A stretch of DNA of 64,000 nt from Bacteroidota bacterium (GCA_027621175.1 JAQCCM010000001.1:124001-188000), one strand, 5' to 3'; counted from the stretch's first letter, positions 1 through 10,341 are shown. Translations and numbers: made by a program. Notes: generated by a model from the sequence alone, not told the origin.

Positions 1-310
1 GCGCAATACCAGAAGGATACTGCTGCTGGATCTGATTGTAATGCTCTAATAGTTTAGAAAATGCATCATAGGGGTCCTCCACCCGAATAAGGGTTGTTTT
101 AAATTCTTTTTCAGCTATAAAAGAATCACGAACCAAGGTTATTGTGGCATCAGTAGTATATAAATAAGGAGTGTATTTTGGATTTGCCAAGAAAGACAAA
201 CTGCCTTTCTCACCCTCCTCAATTTTGGAAAGCCTATTGACCTCTGCGTTATTGTTTCCCTCAACCGTTCCAGAAACTAACTCGGCTATTTGAGAGGCTG
301 TGAAATTCAT
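1..310 (-). CDS. lpxD: UDP-3-O-(3-hydroxyacyl)glucosamine N-acyltransferase, N-terminal part (runs off window)
   Basis: Reverse-strand reading from ATG at 310: MNFTASQIAELVSGTVEGNNNAEVNRLSKIEEGEKGSLSFLANPKYTPYLY..., a typical LpxD N-terminus; not in the ORF track because truncated. Confidence 0.85.
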   Translation of the reverse strand, partial: MNFTASQIAELVSGTVEGNNNAEVNRLSKIEEGEKGSLSFLANPKYTPYLYTTDATITLVRDSFIAEKEFKTTLIRVEDPYDAFSKLLEHYNQIQQQYPSGIA

Positions 311-320
311 AACTGCAAAA

Positions 321-1538
321 TTAAGAAAAATATCCGTCACCCTTTGGAAAAGCCAAGAAGTACTTCGTGTCTTTTTTAGTCAGAGTATGTAGATGTGCTG
401 TATCTGGCGAAGTGTCAAATAACGAACATACCCCGTTTTGACTGCATAATTGAATTGGATTTTCCTTTTGCTGATACCCTTGAATTTCTAAACTCCCAGA
501 GAAAACAAAATAAGAAACTTCTTCGCTAGAAAGCCCGTGATTTGCTGAGATTTCTGATCTACGCAAATCAATTTCTGCATTAGAAAAAGGTTCATATCCC
601 AATTTAATTTTTGGAAACTTACGATTTAAAAGCATTTTAGCTATAGAGGACAACACTACGTCTTTATTGGAAACGGCATTTTTTATCAGCATCCAAACAT
701 CGGCATCGTCTAATTGAATAAATGAATTTATTTTTGTCTTAACATCGACATCCAGATGTTGTAAGAAATAACCTAGAGCCTCGCTCATATGTACCTTTTT
801 CCCCGATTGAATACATTTTATGGCTCGTTCAAAAAAGTGCACCAAAAGTTCCTCTGCCACAAAACTCGTCTTATGCAAATAAACCGACATGTACATCATT
901 CTCCGTGCCAATAGAAACTTTTCGATAGAATACACCGCCTTTGTATTAAAAACCAATTGGTTGTCATGCACATGCATCATAGAAATAAGGCGTTCTGAAT
1001 TGATATTACCCTCTGTTACACCCGAATAAAAACTATCACGCTTTAGGTAATCTAACCTGTCGAGGTCGATATGTGAGGAAATCAATTGATGAAAAAATTG
1101 TCGTGGATAAGTGTTTGTAAACATACGTATGGCCAAATCGAGCGATCCGTCAAACGCTATGTTTAACTTTTCCATCAATGCGAAAGACATATCTTCATGT
1201 GAGTTTTTGGGGAATAATACGTGCTCCAATGCGTGCGAAAAAGGTCCGTGTCCAAGGTCGTGAAGCAACATGCAAGCATATAAAGCCTCTGCCTCTTCGT
1301 CGCTGATTTCAACCCCTTGTTGACGTAACGCAAAGACTGCTTTTGTTGCCAAATGCATGGCTCCTAAAGCATGTTGAAACCTGGTGTGTTCGGTTGAAGG
1401 AAATACTAAAAACGACAAACCCATTTGTTTGATACGGCGAAGCCGTTGCACATAAGGATGATTGACAAGTTTAGCAATAAAAGGAGTTGGGATTGTAATA
1501 AATCCGTAAATTGGGTCGTTGTATTGGGTGAGCTTCAA
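321..1538 (-). CDS. HD domain phosphohydrolase
   Basis: KLTQYNDPIYGFITIP... HTRFQHALGAMHLA ... LLHDLGHGPFSHALEH HD motifs. Track start is 1568, but a TATCTTTG -7 box lies at 1563-1556 on the minus strand, so TTG at 1538 is the likelier start. Confidence 0.85.
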   Translation of the reverse strand: MKLTQYNDPIYGFITIPTPFIAKLVNHPYVQRLRRIKQMGLSFLVFPSTEHTRFQHALGAMHLATKAVFALRQQGVEISDEEAEALYACMLLHDLGHGPFSHALEHVLFPKNSHEDMSFALMEKLNIAFDGSLDLAIRMFTNTYPRQFFHQLISSHIDLDRLDYLKRDSFYSGVTEGNINSERLISMMHVHDNQLVFNTKAVYSIEKFLLARRMMYMSVYLHKTSFVAEELLVHFFERAIKCIQSGKKVHMSEALGYFLQHLDVDVKTKINSFIQLDDADVWMLIKNAVSNKDVVLSSIAKMLLNRKFPKIKLGYEPFSNAEIDLRRSEISANHGLSSEEVSYFVFSGSLEIQGYQQKENPIQLCSQNGVCSLFDTSPDTAHLHTLTKKDTKYFLAFPKGDGYFS

Positions 1539-1568
1539 CTTAATAAAATTACGCCCAAAGATAAGCAT

Positions 1569-3116
1569 ATGCAGCAGATTGAACTTTTATGGATTGATGA
1601 TGAAATAGATTTACTCCAAGCACACATTCTTTTTCTTTCTCAAAAAGGGTATAACGTCCATAAAGCACACAGTGGTCAAGACGCCATGACACTCGTTAAA
1701 GAACGTCCTTTTGATGTTGTGCTGTTAGACGAAAACATGCCAGGTATGTCAGGATTGGAGGTTTTAGGTGAGCTCAAGCAACTATTCCCATCACTACCCA
1801 TTATCATGATCACCAAAAGTGAAGAGGAAAATATCATGGAAGAGGCTATTGGTGCTAAAATTGCCGACTATCTAATTAAGCCTGTTAATCCCAATCAGAT
1901 ATTACTAGCACTAAAGAAAAACTTAGATGCCACAAAATTGGTAACCGAAAAAACCATTTCAAGTTATCAGCGCTCTTTTCAAGAACTAAACGGCTTGCTC
2001 ATGCAAGCACACTCGTTAGAGGATTGGTGCAACTTGTACCAAAAAATTCTTTTTTGGGAAATGGAGTTAGATGCTATTGATTCACCCGAATTACAAGAAA
2101 TTTTCCGCTATCAAAAAACAGAAGCCAATTTGACATTCTCTAGGTTTGTTGAAAAGAATTACGCATCGATTCTTTATGAAAATAACGAATGTGTTTTTTC
2201 TCATCAGGCGTTTAAGCATTTGGTTGCTCCAAAGTTAGAATCAAAACCCACCTTACTTTTAATGATTGACAACCTTCGATATGATCAGTTTAAATGCATA
2301 TTACCAAACATTTCGCCCTATTACAGTTTGGACCATGAAACGGAATACTTCAGTATTTTACCTACAGCAACTCAGTATGCACGAAATGCCTTTTTTTCGG
2401 GCTTACTTCCCGCTGAAATGGAATCAAAACATCCAAATTGGTGGAAAAATGACACCGATGAAGGAGGTAAAAATTTACATGAAGCAGATTTTTTATCCGA
2501 CCAACTTAAACGCCTAAACATTAGTGCGCCACACTCCTATCATAAGATTAATCGTCCGCAAGAGGCAACTAAATTTTTGGATACTCTAAAAGCAGAAAAT
2601 GCTATGCCACTCAAAGTTGTAGTGTATAATTTTGTGGATATGATTTCACATGCCAAAACAGAAATGGAAGTCATCAAAGAGCTCGCTAGTACAGACAAAG
2701 CGTATCGCTCCCTAACAAAAAGTTGGTTTCAAAATGGCTTGCTACTGGAAATCATCAAAGCAGCACAAAAAAAAGGGTATCAACTTATCATCACTACGGA
2801 CCATGGGACAATTAATGTAGAGCAACCATCTAAAATTATTGGAGATAGGGAAACGAGTAGCAATATTCGATATAAAACAGGAAGAAGGCTAAAAACAGAT
2901 GATGACAAGCATGTTTTTATGGTTTCAGAACCGAGCAGTATTGGCTTGCCAACAATTAATATGAGTAGTTCTTTTGCCTTTGCCAAAGACAATTATTACC
3001 TCGTTTATCCTAGCCGATACCATCACTTTGTCAATTATTTTAGAAACACTTATCAACATGGTGGTATCTCATTAGAAGAGATGTGTATTCCATTTGCGGT
3101 CTTTTCTCCTAAGTAG
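1569..3116 (+). CDS. porX: PorX-like response regulator with C-terminal PglZ/alkaline phosphatase-type domain
   Basis: Receiver domain (LLWIDDEIDLLQAH...VVLLDENMPGMSGLEVL...KPVNP) plus PglZ-like region (LLLMIDNLRYDQ...IITTDHGTINV); track ORF start 1425 is an over-extension. Confidence 0.9.
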   Translation: MQQIELLWIDDEIDLLQAHILFLSQKGYNVHKAHSGQDAMTLVKERPFDVVLLDENMPGMSGLEVLGELKQLFPSLPIIMITKSEEENIMEEAIGAKIADYLIKPVNPNQILLALKKNLDATKLVTEKTISSYQRSFQELNGLLMQAHSLEDWCNLYQKILFWEMELDAIDSPELQEIFRYQKTEANLTFSRFVEKNYASILYENNECVFSHQAFKHLVAPKLESKPTLLLMIDNLRYDQFKCILPNISPYYSLDHETEYFSILPTATQYARNAFFSGLLPAEMESKHPNWWKNDTDEGGKNLHEADFLSDQLKRLNISAPHSYHKINRPQEATKFLDTLKAENAMPLKVVVYNFVDMISHAKTEMEVIKELASTDKAYRSLTKSWFQNGLLLEIIKAAQKKGYQLIITTDHGTINVEQPSKIIGDRETSSNIRYKTGRRLKTDDDKHVFMVSEPSSIGLPTINMSSSFAFAKDNYYLVYPSRYHHFVNYFRNTYQHGGISLEEMCIPFAVFSPK

Positions 3117-3130
3117 CGTATTTTTGCTTT

Positions 3131-3535
3131 ATGGTTCAAGAAATAACGCTTGATAATATAGATGCATTTGCGGATAAGCTTGTGTCCGTTCTTACGCATA
3201 AAATTGTGCTACTAGAGGGAAATTTGGGGGCTGGAAAAACCACACTTGTAAAAGCTTTTTTCAAAGCACTTGGAGCAGTGGATGCCGTTTCCAGTCCAAC
3301 TTTTGGTATCGCTAATGAAGTAGAACTACCCACTGAGACCGCATACCATTTAGATTTGTATCGCATTGAACATCCAGATGAATTGGCGCAGTTTGGCTTT
3401 GAGGAATATCTCTATTCAGGTGGTTTTTGTTTTATTGAGTGGCCAAAGATTGCCATGGATTTCATACCAGAATCTCATCATCTCATTACGCTTGAATCCA
3501 TCGACACTACTACAAGAAAAATAACATTTATATGA
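3131..3535 (+). CDS. tsaE: tRNA threonylcarbamoyladenosine biosynthesis ATPase TsaE
   Basis: LLEGNLGAGKTTLVKAFFKALG Walker A, SSPTFGIANEY-like motif, YHLDLYRIE. Confidence 0.92.
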   Translation: MVQEITLDNIDAFADKLVSVLTHKIVLLEGNLGAGKTTLVKAFFKALGAVDAVSSPTFGIANEVELPTETAYHLDLYRIEHPDELAQFGFEEYLYSGGFCFIEWPKIAMDFIPESHHLITLESIDTTTRKITFI

Positions 3536-3855
3536 GCTTTTTAAAACGTTTGGGATACTATTTAGGCGGATTTTCTGTTGGTCTAATTTTTTTGTTTTTC
3601 TTTTTCAATGGAAAACGAACGCAGTGCAATTACGCACCATCAGCCAGATTGAAAAATGATATTCAACAAAAAAAATGGATGTTTGAAGAGGGTTTTTATG
3701 CCATAAATGATACGGTTCAATGGTTTAAAAACATAGATGTACGCTTTAGTGAAAGTGCAATTGGTGTTGATTCTTGTAATGTGTATGTGTTGGAAGTTGA
3801 CGAAAAAGTATTCTCAGTAGAAAACTGCAATGATACCGCTTTTTTTAAGCGTTAA
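3532..3855 (+). CDS. Small membrane-anchored conserved hypothetical protein
   Basis: 107 aa, N-terminal TM, overlaps tsaE by 4 bp. Confidence 0.65.
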   Translation: MSFLKRLGYYLGGFSVGLIFLFFFFNGKRTQCNYAPSARLKNDIQQKKWMFEEGFYAINDTVQWFKNIDVRFSESAIGVDSCNVYVLEVDEKVFSVENCNDTAFFKR

Positions 3856-4999
3856 TTTTTCTAGAAACAAGTTCTTGTTTTAGCATTTTGCGTTCTTTTT
3901 CGGTTTGTGATTTAACCGAACTGTTTTCAATAGCCCGCCGCATTAAGTAAGGAATGGATTGTCTTAATGGTCCAAAAGGCACATATTTAAACACATGTGC
4001 ACCCTCTGCGGCAAGCGAGAAAGAAATATAATCACGCATGCCATATAACTGACTAAACCATAGGTTTTTATCTTGCAACGAGATGTCCTTTTGCTTACAC
4101 GTTTCTTTAACCCATTGAATATCCGCCTCGTTATGAGTGGCGACAATGCAGAGCTGTTTTTTTAGATGCTGTAACGCAAATTCAAGTGCTTGTCGAAATT
4201 GCTTATCTGTTTGCATTTTCGTGTTACAAACGGGAGATTCAAGCCTCAAGATGTTGGCTCTTTTTCTTTCCTTTTCCATGTAAGCACCTCTGACAAATTT
4301 TACACCTAAAAAATAACCTTGTGCGTTTTGACAAAGGGTCATGTATTTGTTCAAGGTGTCTTTGAGATAAAACTGAAGTGTAATAGCCACTACTACATTT
4401 TCTTTGTTGTAGCGTTTCATCAGCGGTAAAATCAGTGCATCAACTCCAGATTGAATCCAACTTTCCTCAGCATCAATCATCAACACAATCTCTGATTGTG
4501 CTGCTAATGCAGCACAACTTTCTAAACGGTTTTTTATTCGCTTCCAAGCAGCCAATTCTACATCACTTAACTCAAAACCCAGTGTTTTTTTTTCAAACAG
4601 AGTGAATGATCCAATAGCTGTGGGCTTTAATACTGCAAAAGGATACGCATCATTAGTTGCTGCCACACGAATCGTTTCTAAAATAACTTCCAAATTTTGA
4701 TCAAAATCAGATTCTGAAAGGGCATGCTCATTGGCATAATCCAATACACTTTTCACACGAAAACTTGCCATACGAGTTGTAATCGAAGTACACGTAGCAA
4801 CATCTTTACCTGCACAAAATTGATAGTAACCAGTAAAACGAATAAAAGGCGCGATGGGAAATCTAAAAAACGTAATAAACCGCCAAAAAACAAATGCGAT
4901 CCTTACAATAAAAGGAAAAGAAAGTAATCGAAACAAAACCAATGAAGCGCGTAAATCTTGTGATGATTTATGCGGATAATATGTGGATTTAATCGTCAA
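3845..4999 (-). CDS. Proline dehydrogenase family protein
   Basis: PRODH-like motifs (VKFVRGAYMEKER, ATHNEADI, QLYGMRDYISFSLA, YVPFGPLRQSIPYLMRRAIENSS). Confidence 0.88.
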   Translation of the reverse strand: MTIKSTYYPHKSSQDLRASLVLFRLLSFPFIVRIAFVFWRFITFFRFPIAPFIRFTGYYQFCAGKDVATCTSITTRMASFRVKSVLDYANEHALSESDFDQNLEVILETIRVAATNDAYPFAVLKPTAIGSFTLFEKKTLGFELSDVELAAWKRIKNRLESCAALAAQSEIVLMIDAEESWIQSGVDALILPLMKRYNKENVVVAITLQFYLKDTLNKYMTLCQNAQGYFLGVKFVRGAYMEKERKRANILRLESPVCNTKMQTDKQFRQALEFALQHLKKQLCIVATHNEADIQWVKETCKQKDISLQDKNLWFSQLYGMRDYISFSLAAEGAHVFKYVPFGPLRQSIPYLMRRAIENSSVKSQTEKERKMLKQELVSRKINA

Positions 5000-5077
5000 T
5001 GAATTGCTTTTTTATTTTGGTTCATCAAATCAAAATTAGGAAAATAAAACACAAAAGCAGTACTTTCGTTTTCTCTT

Positions 5078-6130
5078 ATGATACTAAAAACAAAACATAG
5101 CGAAATCATTTTTGGCACTGCATGCATGGATGCATTAAATCTTTGGGTAAGTACACACCACTACTCTAGTGTTTTTGTGTTGACGGATGTCAATACTCAG
5201 TCCCATTGTCTCCCGCGCTTTAAGCAAGAGGCCCATTTTGAATTTACAGCGCTCAATATGCCAGCAGGTGAAGAACATAAACACATCAACACCTGTGTTT
5301 CACTTTGGGATTCTCTCTCAGCATTGGGTGCAGATAGAAAAAGTTTGCTCATAAATCTTGGAGGCGGAGTAGTTACGGATTTGGGCGGTTTTGTGGCCTG
5401 TACATTTAAACGCGGCATAGACTTTATCAACATACCAACCTCTTTATTGGCTATGGTTGATGCCTCCGTGGGAGGAAAAACCGGAATAGATTTAGGACCA
5501 TTAAAAAATCAAGTGGGTATCATTGAAGAACCCAAACTGGTATTGATTGATGCCATTTACTTAGATACGCTTCCAGAACAGGAATACAGAAGTGGTTATG
5601 CTGAAATGCTTAAACACGGTCTTATTCAAGAACCTAAATATTTTGAAACTCTTAGTAATTTTTTAGATCGTGATGCAATATTGCCACATATTCACCATTC
5701 TGTTGAAGTAAAAGCAAAAGTGGTAAACGAAGATCCGTATGAGCATGGGCTTCGAAAAATTCTAAACTTTGGGCATACGTTGGGTCATGCAATAGAATCA
5801 CATTTTTTAGTTTCACCAAATAAGACACGATTGCTTCATGGCGAAGCTATAGCCATAGGCATGGTGCTAGAAGGGTACTTATCTGCGGAGCTTACGGGCT
5901 TGCCATTAGCCGATGCCAAACATATAAAGTCAGTTTTTGAAAAAATTTACCCAGTCGTTTCTTTTGATGACGAAACCATAACAACAGTTATTTCATTGCT
6001 TACTCATGATAAGAAAAATGAAAACGGGAATGTTCTATTTGTATTGCTGGAGGCAATAGGAAAGCCCGTCTGGAACCAATCGGTTTCGGACGAGCTTATT
6101 CGAAAATCATTTGAATTTTATGCTGCTTAA
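5078..6130 (+). CDS. aroB: 3-dehydroquinate synthase
   Basis: INLGGGVVTDLGGFVACTFKRGIDFINIPTSLLAMVDASVGGKTGID; FGHTLGHAIE. Confidence 0.96.
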   Translation: MILKTKHSEIIFGTACMDALNLWVSTHHYSSVFVLTDVNTQSHCLPRFKQEAHFEFTALNMPAGEEHKHINTCVSLWDSLSALGADRKSLLINLGGGVVTDLGGFVACTFKRGIDFINIPTSLLAMVDASVGGKTGIDLGPLKNQVGIIEEPKLVLIDAIYLDTLPEQEYRSGYAEMLKHGLIQEPKYFETLSNFLDRDAILPHIHHSVEVKAKVVNEDPYEHGLRKILNFGHTLGHAIESHFLVSPNKTRLLHGEAIAIGMVLEGYLSAELTGLPLADAKHIKSVFEKIYPVVSFDDETITTVISLLTHDKKNENGNVLFVLLEAIGKPVWNQSVSDELIRKSFEFYAA

Positions 6131-8700
6131 GCCGAGTTTCTACTCGCATTAATATTTCCAAACAAAGAACGTGTTACCATTTTTTCCATGACTTCACGAT
6201 CGGCGTCACCCAACTTATTTTCTTGAATATGCAACAATGCGTACTGTTGAATAGTAAGCAGTGGTTGTACAATTTCTTCACGAATTTTAATGGATGCTTT
6301 ACCAGCAGGTTGGTCCTGCATTAAGGTTTCCATTCCCGTTAGCATCAGAATATATTTTTTTGAACGAAGGAATTCTTCATAAATCAATTTCCAAAAGGCA
6401 CCATACTCAGGGTCTTGCTCCATGTATGCCGTAAGTTTAAAGAATGATTTTTGTAAACTCATCATGGAGTTTGAAATAAGCGCTCTAAAAAAAGCATTGT
6501 TTTTATACAATTTCAGTGCTTTGTCAAAATCTCCAGCCTTATCCAAAGTTTCCAGAGCCGTACCAACCCCATAAAAACCAGGGACATTTTGCTTTAACTG
6601 GCTCCAACTTCCCACAAAAGGAATAGCACGTAAGGCAGAAAAATCTAATGATTTACTTGATTTTCGTTTAGACGGTCTTGAGCCAATATTGGTTTTCGCA
6701 TAGTATTGCAGTGTACTCATATGCTCCAAATAAGGCAAAAACTTAGGGTGTGCTTTAAAATCCTTATAAGTGTCGTAACTGATTTCTGCCAACTTGGTCA
6801 TGGTAGCTCTGTCCTCTTCATCCAAATCAATCGTTCTATCTGAAAACAATCGATTGGAGATACCCGAACTGAGTAACTGTTCTAAGTTATAACGGCATGA
6901 ATCAAAGGTTCCGAAATTAGAACTAATCGTTTGCCCTTGGACGGTTAACTGAATTTCATCAGCTTCTACACCAGAGCCCATAGATGCATAAAATTGATGC
7001 GTATTTCCTCCTCCTCGTGCTGGTGGCCCACCACGCCCGTCAAAAAACGCAACTTTAATTCCATGCTTACGGGATATGGCTGTAAGTTCTTCTTTAGCTT
7101 TAAAAATACTCCAGTTTGCCATCAAATACCCACCATCTTTGGTCCCGTCAGAGAAACCTAACATAATGGTTTGTTTATCACCTCGATTTGTCAAGTGTGC
7201 TCTATAAATAGGGTTTGAATATACTTTATCCATTACCTCTAAAGCAATTTTTAAATCTGGAATAGTTTCAAACAGGGGAACTACATCAACCGAAGGATTT
7301 GCCCAATCACTGAGGCGAATCATAGCAAAAACTTCAAAGATATTTTGCGCTGTCTGGTTATTACTAATGATGTATCGGTTGCTTCCTGCTTCTCCATTTG
7401 TGTGTTGGATTTCTTTCATAGCACGAATAGAACCCAACGCTTTACGAACTGTTTCGTCTTCAAACGAATCAGGATTTACGTCTCCTTGAAGCGAAGTCAA
7501 AAATGAGATTTTCTTTTCTTCGGTAGCATGTATGTAATCAAACGCTGGATCGGTAACACCTGTTTTATTGGTGTGATCGAGCAACGTTAAGAACGCATCG
7601 TGATGCACTCGAGAATCTTGACGGATATCTAGACTAGCAAAATGATATCCAAATACATTAATTTTGGCGATAAAGTCCTGTAATTCGTTTGCAAACAGCC
7701 CATGGTAATTCGATTCAACGCGCTCAAGGATATCATTTAATTCCATTTTTAAATCAGCTAATGAAATTTCGGGAGCCTCTTCAAGTTTAAAAATACTGTT
7801 GTAAAGTTTCTTTTCAACACTTAACACCTTTTCTTCTACACCCGCAAAGGTGAGTCTTCTTCGGAGTTTTCTAATATCACGGTAATAATTACGAATAACG
7901 CTGCTGCGAAGCAATTGCGCTGTTTTACGCGTAATTTCAGTCGTCACAAAGGGGTTGCCATCTCGATCACCGCCTGGCCAAAATCCAAGCTTTACCGTTT
8001 CGTTAGACAATACCTCATCTTGAAAAATATGTCGTTGCACATAGGATTGAATTTCACCAATAGCAGGGTAAAAAACATTACTCAAATACCAAATTAGACT
8101 ACGTGCTTCGTCTAAGGGTGTCGGCTTTTGCTTCTTAAAAAATGGCGTTCGTCCTAGCTGGGCAAGTAACAGCTTAATTTCTTGCAAGTTGTTCTTTTGA
8201 ATACTTTTTCCCAAGTCTGTGATAATTCCCAATACTGATCCAGGATAGAATTGTGTTGGATGTGCCGTTAATACCGGACGCACATTAATTTCTTGCAGCA
8301 ATTGCTTGAGCTCAGAAGTTTTTTGTTTGGCTTGAGCTTCTTCTTTAAGGTTTCTAAGTGTTCCAATCCCACTCATGTTATTGATACGACTATAAGCAGC
8401 ATCTTCGACGGCATCGAAAAGAACTACGCGACGTTCTATAAACTGTATAAAACGAAACAATAAATCTATTTGCTCTTTTTTACTTAAGTCAGGAAAATAA
8501 CGAGAGAAAAATCCCTCCACTATAGTTTTGGGATCTTGCTCTTGCTCATATCCATCGGCACAACTTGACGCAAAAAGCGGCAATAAAGTTGCGGTATTTG
8601 TGATTTTTGAATAAGGTAGGGTTGAAAATATACTGTCGTAGAGTTTAAATTTTGATAGAACGTTGCTTTCAAAACGTTCCAATTTGGTGCGTGAATTCAT
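6127..8700 (-). CDS. ppc: Phosphoenolpyruvate carboxylase
   Basis: VLTAHPTQ, FWPGGDRDGNPFVT, FDGRGGPPARGGGNTHQF motifs. Confidence 0.95.
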   Translation of the reverse strand: MNSRTKLERFESNVLSKFKLYDSIFSTLPYSKITNTATLLPLFASSCADGYEQEQDPKTIVEGFFSRYFPDLSKKEQIDLLFRFIQFIERRVVLFDAVEDAAYSRINNMSGIGTLRNLKEEAQAKQKTSELKQLLQEINVRPVLTAHPTQFYPGSVLGIITDLGKSIQKNNLQEIKLLLAQLGRTPFFKKQKPTPLDEARSLIWYLSNVFYPAIGEIQSYVQRHIFQDEVLSNETVKLGFWPGGDRDGNPFVTTEITRKTAQLLRSSVIRNYYRDIRKLRRRLTFAGVEEKVLSVEKKLYNSIFKLEEAPEISLADLKMELNDILERVESNYHGLFANELQDFIAKINVFGYHFASLDIRQDSRVHHDAFLTLLDHTNKTGVTDPAFDYIHATEEKKISFLTSLQGDVNPDSFEDETVRKALGSIRAMKEIQHTNGEAGSNRYIISNNQTAQNIFEVFAMIRLSDWANPSVDVVPLFETIPDLKIALEVMDKVYSNPIYRAHLTNRGDKQTIMLGFSDGTKDGGYLMANWSIFKAKEELTAISRKHGIKVAFFDGRGGPPARGGGNTHQFYASMGSGVEADEIQLTVQGQTISSNFGTFDSCRYNLEQLLSSGISNRLFSDRTIDLDEEDRATMTKLAEISYDTYKDFKAHPKFLPYLEHMSTLQYYAKTNIGSRPSKRKSSKSLDFSALRAIPFVGSWSQLKQNVPGFYGVGTALETLDKAGDFDKALKLYKNNAFFRALISNSMMSLQKSFFKLTAYMEQDPEYGAFWKLIYEEFLRSKKYILMLTGMETLMQDQPAGKASIKIREEIVQPLLTIQQYALLHIQENKLGDADREVMEKMVTRSLFGNINASRNSA

Positions 8701-8707
8701 AGGTTTT

Positions 8708-9187
8708 TTACAAGTCGTTAAAAATTGTATGCATTAATCTTCTTTTGTCATTGATGCTTTCTTCAAGAGAAATCATCGTTTCGGTGCGCAAAATGCCATC
8801 AATGTCATCAATCTTAAAAATGATTTCTTTAGCATGCTCTGTAGATTTCGCACGTAACTTACAGTAGATGTTAAATTTACCAGTAGTGATATGTGCGACA
8901 GTTACAAAAGGAATTTCACGAAGGCGCTCTAGCACATATTTTGTTTGATGTGTTTTTTCAAGGTAAATCCCCACATAAGCGATAAAAGAATAGCCCATTT
9001 TGGTATAATCTAAAGCCAAGGAAGATCCCTTAATGATTCCTGCCTCTTCCATTTTACGTACACGAACGTGCACCGTACCTGCAGAGATTAACAAACGTTT
9101 TGCAATATCCGTAAAAGGAGTTCGCATATTATCGATAAGAATATCTAAAATTTGATGATCAATATCATCTAGCTTAAATTTAGTCAT
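8708..9187 (-). CDS. Lrp/AsnC family transcriptional regulator
   Basis: N-terminal HTH (DIDHQILDILIDNMRTPFTDIAKRLLISAGTVHVRVRKMEEAGIIKG) plus AsnC ligand domain. Confidence 0.93.
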   Translation of the reverse strand: MTKFKLDDIDHQILDILIDNMRTPFTDIAKRLLISAGTVHVRVRKMEEAGIIKGSSLALDYTKMGYSFIAYVGIYLEKTHQTKYVLERLREIPFVTVAHITTGKFNIYCKLRAKSTEHAKEIIFKIDDIDGILRTETMISLEESINDKRRLMHTIFNDL

Positions 9188-9249
9188 AATTTAAATTTTT
9201 AGCAAAGAAACTAAAAAATCATTGAAAATTATGCGTCTAAATGCTAAAT

Positions 9250-10341
9250 TTAATGTGAATATTGTGTTAAATTTAACAAATCAGACAACCAAACTGCACT
9301 AGAACCAACTGTGATTTCTTTGGAAAACCTCATATTTTCACCAGACACATCAATTGTTTTGTGCCCATTTAGGCCTGCTAACTCACCCATTTTGTGAATG
9401 ATAGGTACAAAATGTATCTCCCCATTCTTTAATACTTCAGCGTATTGTAATGCAATGTCAGTTGTTGTTTGACCAACATTTAGGTTTTTGATTAAAACAT
9501 CCACAAAAGACTTCGCTACTTCTGGAATTTCTTGGTAGATCGTTGGCATATATAGCTTATGGGAAACACATTCTAACGCTTTTAAAATGGAAAAACCATA
9601 CCACTTTCGTGTTTCAATGCGCCCATAGTCTTGCCCTACTTGTCCTGCTTCAAACAACAGTGTTGGTGTGCCTTGTTGCGTGAAAAAATCACCCATGCAG
9701 TTTGGATTAAACGTATCGTCATAACGCCCTACTTGGTTTGGAATGTGCTCTTGTAAGGCATTTTGTATATAACCAATAACACCCATCGCCTTTTCACGTG
9801 CAACTGTGCGTTTTTTGGATACATCTGCAGCAGGCGACAGAAACGAAAGCATACAAGGAGTATCATTTACACCGAAAAGGGTACGCTGATCGTGAAGATT
9901 AAAACAATAATGAGGTTTAAATTCGTGGTACAAGTCAACAAGCAACTTTGATTCGGGCTGTGATTGATTTATGGCATCCCTGTTTAAGTCGATTTCATTA
10001 GCGTTAACGCGCGTGTATGCAGCTGCGCCGTCGGGATTGAGTATTGGGATCAATTTAAGCGTAAAAGACGCTAAAAGGGAGGGATTTTGCTCTAAATAAC
10101 ACAATACATCTAACAACGCTTTTGTAGCAGTGGACTCGTTGCCATGCATTTGAGACCAAATCAAAATGTTGATAGGACCAGTTCCCATCTCAATCATTTG
10201 AATAGGACGAGATTCCACACTAGTTCCAATAGTTATTGAAGAAAACAATTTCACAAATGATTCAATAAGTGTATGGGTAACATAACGACCTTGAATTTTA
10301 TGCGATCCTAATTTTGGCTGTATGGCTAAATAATCATTCAT
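9250..10341 (-). CDS. M14-family zinc carboxypeptidase
   Basis: SQMHGNESTATKALLDVL (HxxE), NPDGAAAYTRVNANEIDLNRDA, FNLHDQR. ATG at 10341 preferred over the track TTG at 10350 because a CAAATGTA (minus TACATTTG) -7 box lies at 10348-10355. Confidence 0.85.
   Translation of the reverse strand: MNDYLAIQPKLGSHKIQGRYVTHTLIESFVKLFSSITIGTSVESRPIQMIEMGTGPINILIWSQMHGNESTATKALLDVLCYLEQNPSLLASFTLKLIPILNPDGAAAYTRVNANEIDLNRDAINQSQPESKLLVDLYHEFKPHYCFNLHDQRTLFGVNDTPCMLSFLSPAADVSKKRTVAREKAMGVIGYIQNALQEHIPNQVGRYDDTFNPNCMGDFFTQQGTPTLLFEAGQVGQDYGRIETRKWYGFSILKALECVSHKLYMPTIYQEIPEVAKSFVDVLIKNLNVGQTTTDIALQYAEVLKNGEIHFVPIIHKMGELAGLNGHKTIDVSGENMRFSKEITVGSSAVWLSDLLNLTQYSH

Noticed and set aside
1425-1568. N-terminal extension of porX in the track
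   Set aside because: It overlaps the HD gene antisense; the receiver domain begins right after the ATG at 1569
2266-2517. Many short track ORFs lying inside larger genes on either strand (e.g. 2266-2517, 7915-8097, 13013-13261, 43781-44020)
   Set aside because: They overlap well-supported genes with recognisable domains and show no independent family signal
1569-3116. BREX or Pgl phage-defence component based on the PglZ-like domain
   Set aside because: The receiver-PglZ fusion next to tsaE is the PorX T9SS regulator, and no brx/pgl genes are present
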